DNA from: Pelomicrobium methylotrophicum
GTDB taxonomy: Bacteria > Pseudomonadota > Gammaproteobacteria > Burkholderiales > UBA6910
Length of the DNA: 64,000 bases
Direction: 5' to 3'
Assembly (NCBI RefSeq): GCF_008014345.1
Contig: NZ_VPFL01000005.1
Coordinates: 1 to 64,000 of the forward strand
Shown here: positions 43,119 to 52,068 of the stretch, in pieces
Layout: the number at the start of each line of letters is the position of its first letter
How positions within the stretch are numbered: the stretch's first letter is position 1
Notes under the pieces: model-generated
Seen by the model: only the letters and a program-made list of their open reading frames with translations
Told to the model about the DNA's origin: nothing
Database searches by the model: none
Made by a program: the position numbers and the translations under genes

Positions 43119-44393
43119 TCAGGAATAAGCCTCTTCGATGGCAGCGAGCGCCTGCGCCACGCTTGGAAGGGGGCTCTCGCGCAATTGACCGAGCCGTACC
43201 ACCACCGCCTTGTCGGCACGAAACAGGTGGGCGGCGTGATCCACCCCGGGCGTTGCCACCGGTATGAAAACCTCGGGTTCCCGCGGCAGTTCGAGGCCGC
43301 GACGGCCAAGCACCACCGTGGGCACGTCGGTGGGGGGCGGAGGGCGGCGATCGCTGTAGCTTGAGATCCACACCAGCGCGTCCGCCTCCCCCCTCGCCAG
43401 CAGCCGCGCCGCGCAGTGGTGATAGGGATCGTACTCAGGATAGCCCCGACCCAGGCTCGTGCGGAAGGGAAAACCCGTCTGCCAAACGTGCACTTCGTTG
43501 GCCGTGACGTCGCCGTCGTTCCCGGCCAGCGGAAGCCCGCAGAAACGGGTCTCCCGATTGAGCTCCTTGATAAGCTCGCACAGCGATTGCACCACGAGCT
43601 CGGCGTGAGGGAAGCTGAAGTCGGCGCTGGTCCAAACCGCAACGCCGTAGCGCGCGCGGCGCAGCTTGTCCGCGAGGGCCTTCACGGTATCCATCGGCAC
43701 GCCGCCGGCCCCTCGGGCATCCATAGGCCGGTCGGCGAGCACGCACCGCAGCGCTCCGATCAGCTCGCCGAGCCGCGATGGGGCGCAGCTGACGACCCAC
43801 GGCAGACGCCCGTCCGGCGCCACGCCGGGGGCCGTGTTGACGACCTCGCCCAAGTACACCACCTCGCGCTTCGCACCGTTCAGCCCGAACAGGGTTTCCG
43901 GATTCCACACGACGCGCTCGAAGAAGCGGGGGTAGCGGCTGACCACGTCGGTGCCCACGATGAGCATCAGGTCTGCCCGGTTCCTGGCTTCGCTCAGCGT
44001 GGTGGCGATCAGACCTTCGTCCTGCAGGGCGAGCAGATTGCGCAGCGTGCTCTCGGCGTTCATGTGGTCGAGCACGGCCCCGCAGCGATCGGCAAGCTCC
44101 AGGGCCTGGCGCATGCCGCCGACGTCGGTCCCGAGGCCGGCGAAGAGCGGTTGCCGCGCCTGCCTGAGGATGGCCGCGGCCGCCGTGGCCGCCTCTCGCA
44201 GCGTGGCGGCCCGGCCGGCGACGCGGGGCGTGGCCGGGCCGTTCGGGGCGAGGCTGGCGAAAGCGGGCGTGCTGATGGGACAGCCGTTGGCGACGACCGT
44301 CAACTCGTCTTGGGCAACGGCCACCCGCAGGTCGTCGCACAGAAGCCCGCAGAACGGGCAGGCCACGTCGTCCAGCTGTAGGTTTGCGCTCAT
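43119..44393 (-). CDS. fhcB: FhcB, formyltransferase/hydrolase complex subunit B
   Basis: This 424-residue protein is related to the molybdopterin subunit FwdB. The N-terminus keeps CPFCGLLCDDL, but in bacterial Fhc the subunit is thought not to carry a working tungsten/molybdenum centre and to act structurally or in methanofuran binding. LMLIVGTDVVSRYPRFFERV and CAARLLARGEADALVWISSY are conserved. ATG 44393 gives MSANLQLDDVACPFCG; longer frames run into the control region. First gene of fhcBADC, preceded by a sigma-54-type promoter 130 bp upstream. Confidence 0.94.
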   Translation of the reverse strand: MSANLQLDDVACPFCGLLCDDLRVAVAQDELTVVANGCPISTPAFASLAPNGPATPRVAGRAATLREAATAAAAILRQARQPLFAGLGTDVGGMRQALELADRCGAVLDHMNAESTLRNLLALQDEGLIATTLSEARNRADLMLIVGTDVVSRYPRFFERVVWNPETLFGLNGAKREVVYLGEVVNTAPGVAPDGRLPWVVSCAPSRLGELIGALRCVLADRPMDARGAGGVPMDTVKALADKLRRARYGVAVWTSADFSFPHAELVVQSLCELIKELNRETRFCGLPLAGNDGDVTANEVHVWQTGFPFRTSLGRGYPEYDPYHHCAARLLARGEADALVWISSYSDRRPPPPTDVPTVVLGRRGLELPREPEVFIPVATPGVDHAAHLFRADKAVVVRLGQLRESPLPSVAQALAAIEEAYS

Positions 44394-44521
44394 CGGGCGC
44401 GGCAAGTTCGAGATGTTCGCGCTGCCCAGGACAGCGCACGCTTGCAAAGGAATGGGAATACCCCTGCCAGCGGGCCCGCAGGCCTCCGCTGCCAGGCAGC
44501 CCATGACGATCCGCAACGCAA

Positions 44522-44537
44522 TGCACGTAGCGTGCCA
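44522..44537 (-). promoter_or_regulatory. sigma-54 type -24/-12 promoter of fhcBADC
   Basis: The minus strand reads TGGCACGCTACGTGCA: TGGCACG is a full consensus -24 half and TGC lies at -12, GG to GC 12 bases. Start of transcription near 44511 would give a leader of about 118 bases before fhcB. Confidence 0.6.
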
Positions 44538-44647
44538 GGTGCCATCCGATGGCGTCGGCACGAAAGCTTCTGTATAAAGGTTGAGTGCACGCTGATCAAG
44601 TGCGCGCCCATGCCCTACGGTTCTTGTGAAATCAAGGGATAATGCGC

Positions 44648-44654
44648 TGTGACA
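44648..44654 (+). promoter_or_regulatory. TGTGACA motif between divergent fhc and mptG promoters
   Basis: TGTGACA lies 111 bp from the fhc -24 element and 73 bp from the mptG one, so one bound activator could serve both. The same motif is upstream of xoxF and the porin. The rest of the 391-bp gap 44394-44784 holds only the two promoters. Confidence 0.35.
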
Positions 44655-44726
44655 AAATGCTCCGCGCACGTCGCAGGCCGTCCTGCCTTCCACGCCAGGG
44701 ACTTGATATAACGAAGCGGGTGGCAG

Positions 44727-44742
44727 TGGCATGATAGTTGCT
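44727..44742 (+). promoter_or_regulatory. sigma-54 type -24/-12 promoter of the mptG-mtdB-mch-fae cluster
   Basis: TGGCATGATAGTTGCT matches TGGCACG-N4-TTGCT at all but one core base, with GG and GC 12 bases apart. Transcription would start near 44752, about 33 bases before the first ATG. Confidence 0.65.
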
Positions 44743-44784
44743 GTCCATTGCTGTCCGAGGTCTCGTGCTGAGTGACTGAGAAAG

Positions 44785-45804
44785 ATGCCCCAGCCCATGA
44801 ACCGTCGTCGCGTGGTCGTCGTCGAAGCGCCTTCCCGCCTGCACTTCGGCTTCATGGACTTGAGCGAAGGGGCAGGCCGTTGCTACGGCAGCCTGGGGCT
44901 GACGCTGGAGGGGCTCGCCACGCGCGTGCGTGCCGAGCCGGCGGATGAACTCCTGGCCACCGGCCCCCAAGGGGAGCGGGCGTTGCGCTGCCTGCGCTTG
45001 CTGGCGCAGCAGGTGTCCCTTCCCGGTGGCGTGCGGATCACTGTCGAGACCGCGATTCCCGAGCACGTGGGGCTGGGATCGGGAACGCAGCTCGCGCTGG
45101 CGGTCGGCAGCGCCGTGTCCCGGTTATACGAGCTCGACCTCGCGCCGCGCCAGATCGCGTCCCTGCTCGACCGCGGGGCGCGTTCCGGTATCGGGGTCGG
45201 CGCGTTCGAGCAGGGCGGATTCCTGGTGGACGGGGGCCGCGGCCGGGAAGAGGCGCCGCCGCCGGTGGTCAGCCGCGTCTGTTTCCCGCCCGCGTGGCGC
45301 GTCATTCTGATCTTCGATCGTCATGCGCGCGGGCTGCACGGCCCCGAGGAGCGGGAGGCTTTCCGACGGCTGCCCCCTTTTCCCGAAGCGGCGGCGGGGC
45401 GGCTGTGCCGGCTGGTGCTGCTGAAGGCCCTGCCGGCCTTGCTCGAGTCTGACGTGCACAGCTTTGGCGCAGCGGTGAGCGAACTGCAGCGGGTGGTCGG
45501 CGACCACTTCGCACCTGCCCAGGGCGGGCGCTACGCGAGCCCCCGCGTGGCGGAAGTTCTGGCGTGGCTCGAGGAACAAGGCGTGGCCGGCATCGGCCAG
45601 AGCTCCTGGGGGCCCACCGGGTTCGCGGTGACCGGCTCCGAGACCCAAGCGCTGGCCTTGATGCGCGCGCTCAAGCAACGCTGGGGCGACGGCAGTCCGG
45701 TCTCCTTCAAAGTGTGCCGGGCGCGCAACCAGGGCGCAGAGGTGAGAGTTGACGAAGAACAGCCCGAGATGCGAACCGCGCTTCGGCTCGCGCGCCAACG
45801 ATAA
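44785..45804 (+). CDS. mptG: beta-ribofuranosylaminobenzene 5'-phosphate synthase
   Basis: This 339-residue GHMP-kinase-fold enzyme condenses p-aminobenzoate (or 4-hydroxybenzoate) with PRPP, the first committed step to the H4MPT arylamine. Family features are VVEAPSRLHFGFMDLSEGAG, RCYGSLGLTLEG, the glycine loop PEHVGLGSGTQLALAVGSAV and RGARSGIGVGAFEQGGFLVD. ATG 44785 gives MPQPMNRRR; the ATG at 44797 is also possible, and neither has a strong ribosome-binding site. First gene after the sigma-54-type promoter. Confidence 0.94.
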   Translation: MPQPMNRRRVVVVEAPSRLHFGFMDLSEGAGRCYGSLGLTLEGLATRVRAEPADELLATGPQGERALRCLRLLAQQVSLPGGVRITVETAIPEHVGLGSGTQLALAVGSAVSRLYELDLAPRQIASLLDRGARSGIGVGAFEQGGFLVDGGRGREEAPPPVVSRVCFPPAWRVILIFDRHARGLHGPEEREAFRRLPPFPEAAAGRLCRLVLLKALPALLESDVHSFGAAVSELQRVVGDHFAPAQGGRYASPRVAEVLAWLEEQGVAGIGQSSWGPTGFAVTGSETQALALMRALKQRWGDGSPVSFKVCRARNQGAEVRVDEEQPEMRTALRLARQR

Positions 45805-45835
45805 AAAACACGCCCAGTCTTGACTGAAAAAAAAA

Positions 45836-46738
45836 ATGGAAAGGCCTTACATTCTCCACATATTCACTCCGACCCGCCACGTGAGCCCCTTCGACGTCAA
45901 CATGGCGTTGGATGCGGGCTATAACGCCGTGGCATCGTATACCGATGTCATGCTGGACCAGGTTGCTTCCCTCACCCAGGACGCCATTTTTTCCCGCGGT
46001 CCCAAGGGCGTGAAGCGCACCGGCATCTTCATCGGCGGCCGCGACATCGGGCTTGCTGCCGACATGCTCGACGCCGCGAAGGGCGCGATGGTGCCGCCCT
46101 TCGAAGTATCGGTATTTGCTGACCCGAGCGGGGCGTTCACCACCGCCGCGGCCATGGTGGCGGCCGTGGAGCGGCAGCTCAGGAAAGCCCACCAGAGCGA
46201 CTTCAGCGGTCGTCAGGTGCTGATCCTGGGGGGCACCGGCCCGGTGGGCACTGCAGCGGCAGTGCTGGCCGCTGGCGCCGGGGCCAAGGTGAGGATCGCC
46301 AGCCACACCAGCCTCGAGCGCGCGCGCATGACCAGCGAGGTCGCCAACGCCCGGTACGGGGTCAGCACCGAGCCGGTGGGAGCGACTTCGGAAGCGCAGC
46401 GGACGCAGTTGCTGGCCGAGACGGAAGTCGTGCTCGCGACCGCCAAGGCCGGGGTTCAGGTCCTGAGCAAGAAGGACCTGGCCCGGGCTGCCAAGCTGCT
46501 GGTGGCGGCCGATGTGAACGCGGTTCCTCCTGCGGGCATCGAGGGGGTCGGCGTGATGGACGACGGCGCGCCCCTGGAAGCGGCCTCCGGCAAGGCGGTG
46601 GGCATCGGGGCGCTGGCGATTGGCAACATCAAGTACCAGGTTCAGCGCGCCCTGTTCGAGGAAATGCTCAAGGGCGAGAAGGCCCTCTACCTCGATTTCC
46701 GGGACGCTTTCGCCGCCGCACGCAGGTATGCAAGCTAA
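45836..46738 (+). CDS. mtdB: NAD(P)-dependent methylene-H4MPT dehydrogenase
   Basis: This 300-residue enzyme oxidises methylene-H4MPT to methenyl-H4MPT in the cytoplasm. The N-terminal catalytic part is ILHIFTPTRHVSPFDVNMAL, SYTDVMLDQVASLTQDAIFS and GIFIGGRDIGLAADMLDAAK; the Rossmann glycines are VLILGGTGPVGTAAAVLAAG. It ends with the conserved GNIKYQVQRALFEEML. A run of A residues precedes the ATG in place of a clear ribosome-binding site. Confidence 0.96.
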   Translation: MERPYILHIFTPTRHVSPFDVNMALDAGYNAVASYTDVMLDQVASLTQDAIFSRGPKGVKRTGIFIGGRDIGLAADMLDAAKGAMVPPFEVSVFADPSGAFTTAAAMVAAVERQLRKAHQSDFSGRQVLILGGTGPVGTAAAVLAAGAGAKVRIASHTSLERARMTSEVANARYGVSTEPVGATSEAQRTQLLAETEVVLATAKAGVQVLSKKDLARAAKLLVAADVNAVPPAGIEGVGVMDDGAPLEAASGKAVGIGALAIGNIKYQVQRALFEEMLKGEKALYLDFRDAFAAARRYAS

Positions 46739-47858
46739 GGCGCCTTTCCTGATCGCGGCCGTCTCGGGCCGCGCGCTGGCAGCCTCGGCGCGGCGCGCAG
46801 GCCATGCGGTCGTGGTGCTCGATTTCTTCAACGATCTGGACACGCGGGCCTTCGCCAAACGCTCGCGGGCCTGTGCGGGCCCCGGCGGCTTCGATGCCAG
46901 GCTGCTGCTCCAGGCGGCCGAAACGCTGTGCCCGCCCAAGGCTTGCGCCGGGCTGGTTTACGGCGCCGGGTTCGAGCGCCGACCCGGCTTGCTTGCCAGA
47001 CTCGCCCGCGGACGCCGGCTCTACGGCAACGCGCCGCAGACGCTCAGACTCGTCAAGGATCCTGCCCGGTTCTTTCCGTTGCTTAAGCGTCTGGAGATTC
47101 CTCACCCGGAAACGCGGCTCACACCGCCGTCCGACCGGGAAGGCTGGCTCCTCAAGCAGGCCGGCGGCGCCGGCGGGGGGCATGTCGTCCCGGCTGCGGA
47201 GGCATGCCGCGCGGGCCGGGGAGGGTACTATCAGCGCCGGCTCAACGGGCGCTGTTGCTCGGCGCTCTTCCTAGCCGACGGGCGCGGCGCCTACCTGGTC
47301 GGGTTCAACGAACAGCGCACGGCCGACGGCTCCCATTCGCCTTCGCGGTATCTCTACGGCGGCGCCGTGAGCCATGCGCGGCTTCCCGCCCGGATCCGGC
47401 ACGAGGTGGAGGCGATCCTGGAGCGGCTGGTCCCCGAGGCCGGGCTGGTGGGTCTGAACGGCCTGGATTTCATGGTGGACGAGGCGGGACAGGTGCAAGT
47501 GCTGGAGGTCAATCCCCGGCCTCCGGCGACGGTGGAGCTCTACGACGCCGATTGCCGCGACAGCCTGTTCGAGTGGCACCTGAGGGCTTGCGACGGCCGG
47601 CTGCCCCGCGGGGCCTTGGTGCGCTGTGTCCAAGTGCGGGCCCACGCCATCGTGTACGCCCCGGTGCCCGTGCGCGTTCCGCCGCGGCTGCGCTGGCCCC
47701 GATGGTGCAGCGATCTTCCCCGGGGGGGACTGCGCATTCCCGCGGGTGCGCCAGTATGCACCGTCCATTCCCGAGGGCCGAATCCCCGTTCCGCGTGGGC
47801 GCTGGCGGTCAGGCGAAAGGATGTGATTCGCAGCGCCCTTGGAGCGGCTGCGGCTTGA
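46728..47858 (+). CDS. ATP-grasp protein of the H4MPT cluster (first of three)
   Basis: The protein has 376 residues. An N-terminal Rossmann-like part (APFLIAAVSGRALAASARRA, HAVVVLDFFNDLDTRAFAKR) is followed by an ATP-grasp fold with GWLLKQAGGAGGGHV as nucleotide loop and GLNGLDFMVDEAGQVQVLEV then NPRPPATVELYD as metal-binding end. It overlaps mtdB by 11 bases. Relatives occur in methylotroph C1 clusters and probably join an amino acid to an H4MPT or methanofuran precursor, but the reaction is not established. Confidence 0.88.
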   Translation: MQAKAPFLIAAVSGRALAASARRAGHAVVVLDFFNDLDTRAFAKRSRACAGPGGFDARLLLQAAETLCPPKACAGLVYGAGFERRPGLLARLARGRRLYGNAPQTLRLVKDPARFFPLLKRLEIPHPETRLTPPSDREGWLLKQAGGAGGGHVVPAAEACRAGRGGYYQRRLNGRCCSALFLADGRGAYLVGFNEQRTADGSHSPSRYLYGGAVSHARLPARIRHEVEAILERLVPEAGLVGLNGLDFMVDEAGQVQVLEVNPRPPATVELYDADCRDSLFEWHLRACDGRLPRGALVRCVQVRAHAIVYAPVPVRVPPRLRWPRWCSDLPRGGLRIPAGAPVCTVHSRGPNPRSAWALAVRRKDVIRSALGAAAA

Positions 47859-47985
47859 TTTTTTCCGGGGACATGAAGCGCACGGGGAACGCAAGGAGCG
47901 AATCTCGGCGGCGAGTTTGCCAGCCGGTTGACCCTGGGGTGGAAAGGCTTGGGCGCGCCCAGGGCCGGAGGCGAGGGAGAAAGCG

Positions 47986-48984
47986 TTGATTCCGACAAGT
48001 CAGGGGCAATCCGCAGGAAGCCAGCCCAGCGTCAACGCCCTGGCCGCGCCCTTGGTCTCGGCGCTCGTCGCGGAGGCCGCAGCGTTGCGCGTCGCGGTGG
48101 AGCGGCTTCCCGAGGGCACGACGCTGGTGGATGCCGGGATCGACCAGCCGGGCGGGCTCGAGGCCGGACGTCGCATCGCCGAGATCTGCATGGGCGGGCT
48201 CGGTCGGGTGAGCCTGTTGAGCCGGGGCGGGCGCTGGCCAGTGGCGGTCAGCGTCCATTCGTCGAACCCGGTGCTCGCCTGCTTGGCCAGCCAGTATGCC
48301 GGCTGGAGCCTGTCGGCCGGTGCCGGCGAGGACGCTTTTCATGCGCTGGGGTCGGGACCGGCGCGGGCGCTTGCGGTACGGGAGGAACTGTTCAACGAGC
48401 TGGGGTATCGGGACCGGGCGAGCCACGGCTGCCTGGTGCTGGAGGTGGACAAGCGGCCTCCGGCGGAGGTCGTGGACAAGGTGGCGCGCGACTGTGGGAT
48501 CGCGCCGCAACAGCTGACCTTGATCCTGACTCCCACCCGCAGCCTCGCGGGGGTGGTTCAGGTCGTGGCCCGCGTTCTGGAGGTGGCCTTGCACAAGGTG
48601 CACGCGCTCGGGTTTCCGCTGGAGCGGGTCATCGACGGGGCGGGGAATGCGCCGATCCCACCGCCGGCGGCCGACTTCATCGTGAGCATGGGCCGCACCA
48701 ACGACGCCATCCTGTTCGCGGGGCAAGTCCATCTGTTCGTGGACGCCGCCGACGACGACGCGCGCGAGCTGGCTGAGCGGCTTCCCTCCTGCACCTCGCG
48801 GGACTATGGCAAGCCTTTCGCACAGGTCTTCAAGGATTATGGCTATGACTTCTACCGCATCGATCCCCTGCTGTTCGCGCCGGCCCAAGTGGTGGTGAGC
48901 TGTCTCAAGAGCGGCCGCAGCTTCCACGCGGGCAGGATCGATACGGCGTTGCTCGACGCCTCTTTCGGAGGCGGCGGTGCTTAG
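47986..48984 (+). CDS. mch: methenyl-H4MPT cyclohydrolase
   Basis: This 332-residue enzyme hydrolyses methenyl-H4MPT to formyl-H4MPT. Key blocks are [80 protein letters not shown] and [20 protein letters not shown]. The start is TTG 47986 after GAGGGAGAAAGCG. Its end overlaps the next gene by 8 bases. Confidence 0.96.
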   Translation: MIPTSQGQSAGSQPSVNALAAPLVSALVAEAAALRVAVERLPEGTTLVDAGIDQPGGLEAGRRIAEICMGGLGRVSLLSRGGRWPVAVSVHSSNPVLACLASQYAGWSLSAGAGEDAFHALGSGPARALAVREELFNELGYRDRASHGCLVLEVDKRPPAEVVDKVARDCGIAPQQLTLILTPTRSLAGVVQVVARVLEVALHKVHALGFPLERVIDGAGNAPIPPPAADFIVSMGRTNDAILFAGQVHLFVDAADDDARELAERLPSCTSRDYGKPFAQVFKDYGYDFYRIDPLLFAPAQVVVSCLKSGRSFHAGRIDTALLDASFGGGGA

Positions 48985-49888
48985 ACGCGTGGCCATCGTG
49001 ACCGATGGGCCGGGCTGGCATGGCTGCCGGCTGGTGCGCGCTTTTCGCGCGCGGGGCTTCGAGGCGGTCTACGTGCGCTTGCGCGACTGCCGCTTCGATC
49101 TGAGTTGTTCCTGGCATGGCATCGTCATGCCAGGCTTCGGGCAGCGGCTGCCCGACGGGGTTTTTGTCAAGAGTGTGCCCGGTGGCACGCTGGAGCAGGT
49201 GGTGTTGCGGCTGGACATCCTGCACGCGCTGCGCGAGGTGGGGGTGCCGGTGTACAACGACGCCCGGGCCATCGAGCGCACCGTGGACAAGGCGATGACG
49301 AGCTTCCTCCTGAGGCGCGCCGGGGTGCCGACACCGCCGACGTGGGTGGTGGAGACCCGAGACAAGGCGCGCGCGGTGCTGCTCAAGGAAACGGCGGCGG
49401 GTCATCGGGTGGTCATCAAGCCGCTGTTCGGATCCCAGGGCAGCGGGCTGCGCCTGCTTTCTGCAGGCATGGACGTGCCCGACCTCGCGCAATATCAGGG
49501 GGTCGCGTATCTGCAGCGCTACATCGACTCGGGAGAAGGCCGCTGGCACGACTACCGCGTCTTTGTGATCGGGGGCTCGGCGGCGGCGGCCATGCGACGC
49601 TGGGGGGTCTGCTGGATCAGCAACGCGGCGCGCGGAGCCCGCTGCGAAGCGGTGGAGCCGACGCCTGCGCTGGCGCAGCTCGCCTGCGATGCCGCCCGGG
49701 CGGTGGGCGCGGACTATGCGGGGGTGGACATCGTCGTCGATCGGCAGGGCGACGCATACGTGATCGAAGTCAACGGCATGCCGGCGTGGCGCAGCCTGCA
49801 GAGCGTGACCAGGATCAACCTGGCACGCTGCCTGGTGGAGGACTTCGTCTCGCGGTGCGTCGCTCCCCGATTGGAGGCTGCATGCTGA
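48977..49888 (+). CDS. RimK-type ATP-grasp ligase (MptN-like)
   Basis: The protein has 303 residues. ATP-grasp features are [17 protein letters not shown] (nucleotide loop), [12 protein letters not shown] and [20 protein letters not shown] (metal ligands). The RimK/MptN group adds glutamate to pterin or protein substrates; in an H4MPT cluster a glutamate ligase for H4MPT or its bacterial analogue is plausible. A GTG start at 48977 lies inside mch just after GGAGGCG. Confidence 0.88.
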   Translation: MLRRVAIVTDGPGWHGCRLVRAFRARGFEAVYVRLRDCRFDLSCSWHGIVMPGFGQRLPDGVFVKSVPGGTLEQVVLRLDILHALREVGVPVYNDARAIERTVDKAMTSFLLRRAGVPTPPTWVVETRDKARAVLLKETAAGHRVVIKPLFGSQGSGLRLLSAGMDVPDLAQYQGVAYLQRYIDSGEGRWHDYRVFVIGGSAAAAMRRWGVCWISNAARGARCEAVEPTPALAQLACDAARAVGADYAGVDIVVDRQGDAYVIEVNGMPAWRSLQSVTRINLARCLVEDFVSRCVAPRLEAAC

Positions 49889-50823
49889 GCATGGGCGAGC
49901 GGAGTTCGCGCGCCGACGGTGTGGCCCAAGCGCTCGCCCGGGCCTGCATCGCGGACGTGCTCGCCCTCAAGCCCGGCAACGTGAGCGTGTATGCGGCCGG
50001 GCATGGCATGGTGGCTGCGGACTTCGTCCGCAGCGCGCAAGCGATCGTGGGACCGCTCACAGCGCCCGGGCTCGGAGTGGGGGCGCGCATCCTGCGGGCG
50101 GTGGAGGCGACGCGGGCGGCGGTCGGCTGCAACACCAACCTTGGCATCGTGCTTGCCTGTGCACCTCTTTGCCAGGCGGCGCTGGAAGCCGGGCGCGGGG
50201 TGTCGTTGCGCGGCGCGCTTCAGAGGCTGCTCAAGCGCCTGGACGTGGCCGATGCCCAGGACGCGTACCGTGCCATCCGCGTCGCCAATCCGGGCGGCCT
50301 GGGGCGCAGCGAGCGCTACGACGTGCGCGGGCGAGCGCGGGTCTCGCTGCTGGCGGCGATGGCCGAGGCCCAGGACCGGGACAGCATCGCCCGGCAGTAC
50401 GCGAACGGCTATCAGGAGGTGTTCGAGCTGGGCGTGCCCCGCGCGCGCTGGGCCCTGGCGCGGTGGGAGAGCGAAGAATGGGCGGCCGTGGCGATCTACC
50501 TCGGGCTGCTCGCGCGCCTGCCGGACACCCACGTCGCCCGCAAGCTCGGGCTTGCAGCGGCGCGGCGCGTCAGTGCCGAGGCGGCGCCATTGGAGGCGGC
50601 GTTCGTGCGCTGCCACCATCCGGAGGAGCTGGTGCCCAGGCTGCTCGATTGGGATCGGCGACTGAAAAGCGAAGGCATCAATCCCGGCACCACGGCCGAT
50701 CTGACGGTGGCGAGTTTGTTCGTTTTATATCTGCAAGATATGCTCGACAAGGAGTTTGGCGGCTGCGATGGGATGAAATCGACGGCCGCGCCAAGCGCTG
50801 GACTTCGGTCCGCTGTTTCCTAA
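49882..50823 (+). CDS. CitG/MdcB-like triphosphoribosyl-dephospho-CoA synthase family protein
   Basis: This 313-residue helical protein has the family motif [20 protein letters not shown], then [40 protein letters not shown] and a late [20 protein letters not shown]. CitG makes the 2'-(5''-triphosphoribosyl)-dephospho-CoA group of citrate lyase; here no citrate or malonate lyase genes are near. The reproducible presence in H4MPT clusters suggests a related phosphoribosyl transfer in cofactor synthesis. ATG 49882 follows TTGGAGGCTGC. Confidence 0.88.
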   Translation: MLSMGERSSRADGVAQALARACIADVLALKPGNVSVYAAGHGMVAADFVRSAQAIVGPLTAPGLGVGARILRAVEATRAAVGCNTNLGIVLACAPLCQAALEAGRGVSLRGALQRLLKRLDVADAQDAYRAIRVANPGGLGRSERYDVRGRARVSLLAAMAEAQDRDSIARQYANGYQEVFELGVPRARWALARWESEEWAAVAIYLGLLARLPDTHVARKLGLAAARRVSAEAAPLEAAFVRCHHPEELVPRLLDWDRRLKSEGINPGTTADLTVASLFVLYLQDMLDKEFGGCDGMKSTAAPSAGLRSAVS

Positions 50824-50846
50824 ACCAACGAGAAAAGGAGAAACCA

Positions 50847-51359
50847 ATGGCTAAGATCACCCGCACGCTTGTAGGCGAATCCCTGGTCGGCGACGGCAAC
50901 GAGGTGGCCCACATCGACCTGATCATGGGTCCCCGCGGCAGTGCTGCCGAGTCGGCTTTTTGCCACACCTTGACCAATAACAAAGACGGTTTTACGGCGC
51001 TTCTGGCGGTGGTTGCGCCCAACCTGCCGGCGAAGCCCCACACCGTGATGTTCAATAAAGTCACTATCAAGAACGCCAAGCAGGCGACCCAGATGTTCGG
51101 GCCGGCGCAGCGGGGCGTGGCCATGGCGGTGGCCGACTGCGTGGAGGACGGCACGATTCCGGCAGAAGAGGCCGATGACGTGTTCATTTGCGTGGGCGTG
51201 TTCATCCACTGGGACGCCGCCGACGACAACAAGATCCAGGACTTCAACTATCAGGCGACCAAGGAGGCGATCAAGCGGGCGGTGGCCGGCGAGCCGAAGG
51301 TGAGCGACATTCTCGCCAAGCGGCGCAGCGTGATGCACCCGTTCGCCGCCCACGCCTGA
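50847..51359 (+). CDS. fae: formaldehyde-activating enzyme
   Basis: This 170-residue cytoplasmic enzyme joins formaldehyde to H4MPT. The sequence is canonical: [60 protein letters not shown] and AAQR-like [20 protein letters not shown] with the catalytic His in [11 protein letters not shown] 50847 follows AAAAGGAGAAACC, the strongest ribosome-binding site in the cluster, fitting high expression. Confidence 0.98.
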   Translation: MAKITRTLVGESLVGDGNEVAHIDLIMGPRGSAAESAFCHTLTNNKDGFTALLAVVAPNLPAKPHTVMFNKVTIKNAKQATQMFGPAQRGVAMAVADCVEDGTIPAEEADDVFICVGVFIHWDAADDNKIQDFNYQATKEAIKRAVAGEPKVSDILAKRRSVMHPFAAHA

Positions 51360-51367
51360 TCCTGGAG

Positions 51368-52057
51368 CTAGGGGGTTTGCAGGTCCTCGCGGGTGAGGCT
51401 GCCGTCGTGCAGGGCGGTGGCCACGAGCGCGCTGACGCCTTCGGCGCGCAGCACCGCGAGGTCCTGCGCGCCGCGTACGCCTCCCGCGCAGTAGACAAGG
51501 GCCCCCGGGGCGAGCGCCGCGAGCTGACGCACGAGCGCGAGATCGGGGCCCGCCTGGGAACCGACACGGTCGAGGTTCATGGCCAAGACCCGCCGCGGCC
51601 ATAGCCAGGGACGGGCGAGCGTTTCAGGCGGGCCGAGGAATCGTCCCGCCCGAAAGTCAAGGGAGAGGACGAAAGCGTCCGCCCGCTCTCCCAGTGCCTC
51701 CAACAGGTGCACGCTGGGCAGGGTTTCGCTGCCGACGACCGGCACCAGGCCGGTGGCGGCGAGGCTGCGGAATTGCTGGAGATCGCGGACGGCGGCGTCC
51801 ACCCACAGCTCCATGTGCGCAAACTCCCGCTGCAGTTCGTCCAGCAGAGCCTGTTGACGACCACGGCCGAGGATGGCGTCGAGATCCGCCACGTAGAGCG
51901 TGCGGAAGGGGTGCAACTCGAGCAGCGCCCGCACGACATCCAACGGATGGCTGGAGGCGCACAGCCGGGAACGCAAGGGAGCGTAGCGTTCGCGTTGTCC
52001 GCGCTTGGCGTGGACCACGCTGCCGCGCATGAGATCGATGACCGGGATGATCTCCAC
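51368..52057 (-). CDS. HisA-like (beta/alpha)8 protein of the H4MPT cluster
   Basis: This 229-residue TIM-barrel protein begins MEIIPVIDLMRGSVVHAKRG like HisA, with LYVADLDAILG and the phosphate-binding ALVYCAGGVRG and ALVATALHDG near the end. It is not the histidine enzyme of a his operon; its relatives accompany methanofuran/H4MPT genes in methylotrophs. The reaction is not known. It stands alone on the minus strand, convergent with fae and head-to-head with the ATP-grasp gene at 52069. Confidence 0.88.
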   Translation of the reverse strand: MEIIPVIDLMRGSVVHAKRGQRERYAPLRSRLCASSHPLDVVRALLELHPFRTLYVADLDAILGRGRQQALLDELQREFAHMELWVDAAVRDLQQFRSLAATGLVPVVGSETLPSVHLLEALGERADAFVLSLDFRAGRFLGPPETLARPWLWPRRVLAMNLDRVGSQAGPDLALVRQLAALAPGALVYCAGGVRGAQDLAVLRAEGVSALVATALHDGSLTREDLQTP

Positions 52058-52068
52058 GGGAGAGGGCA

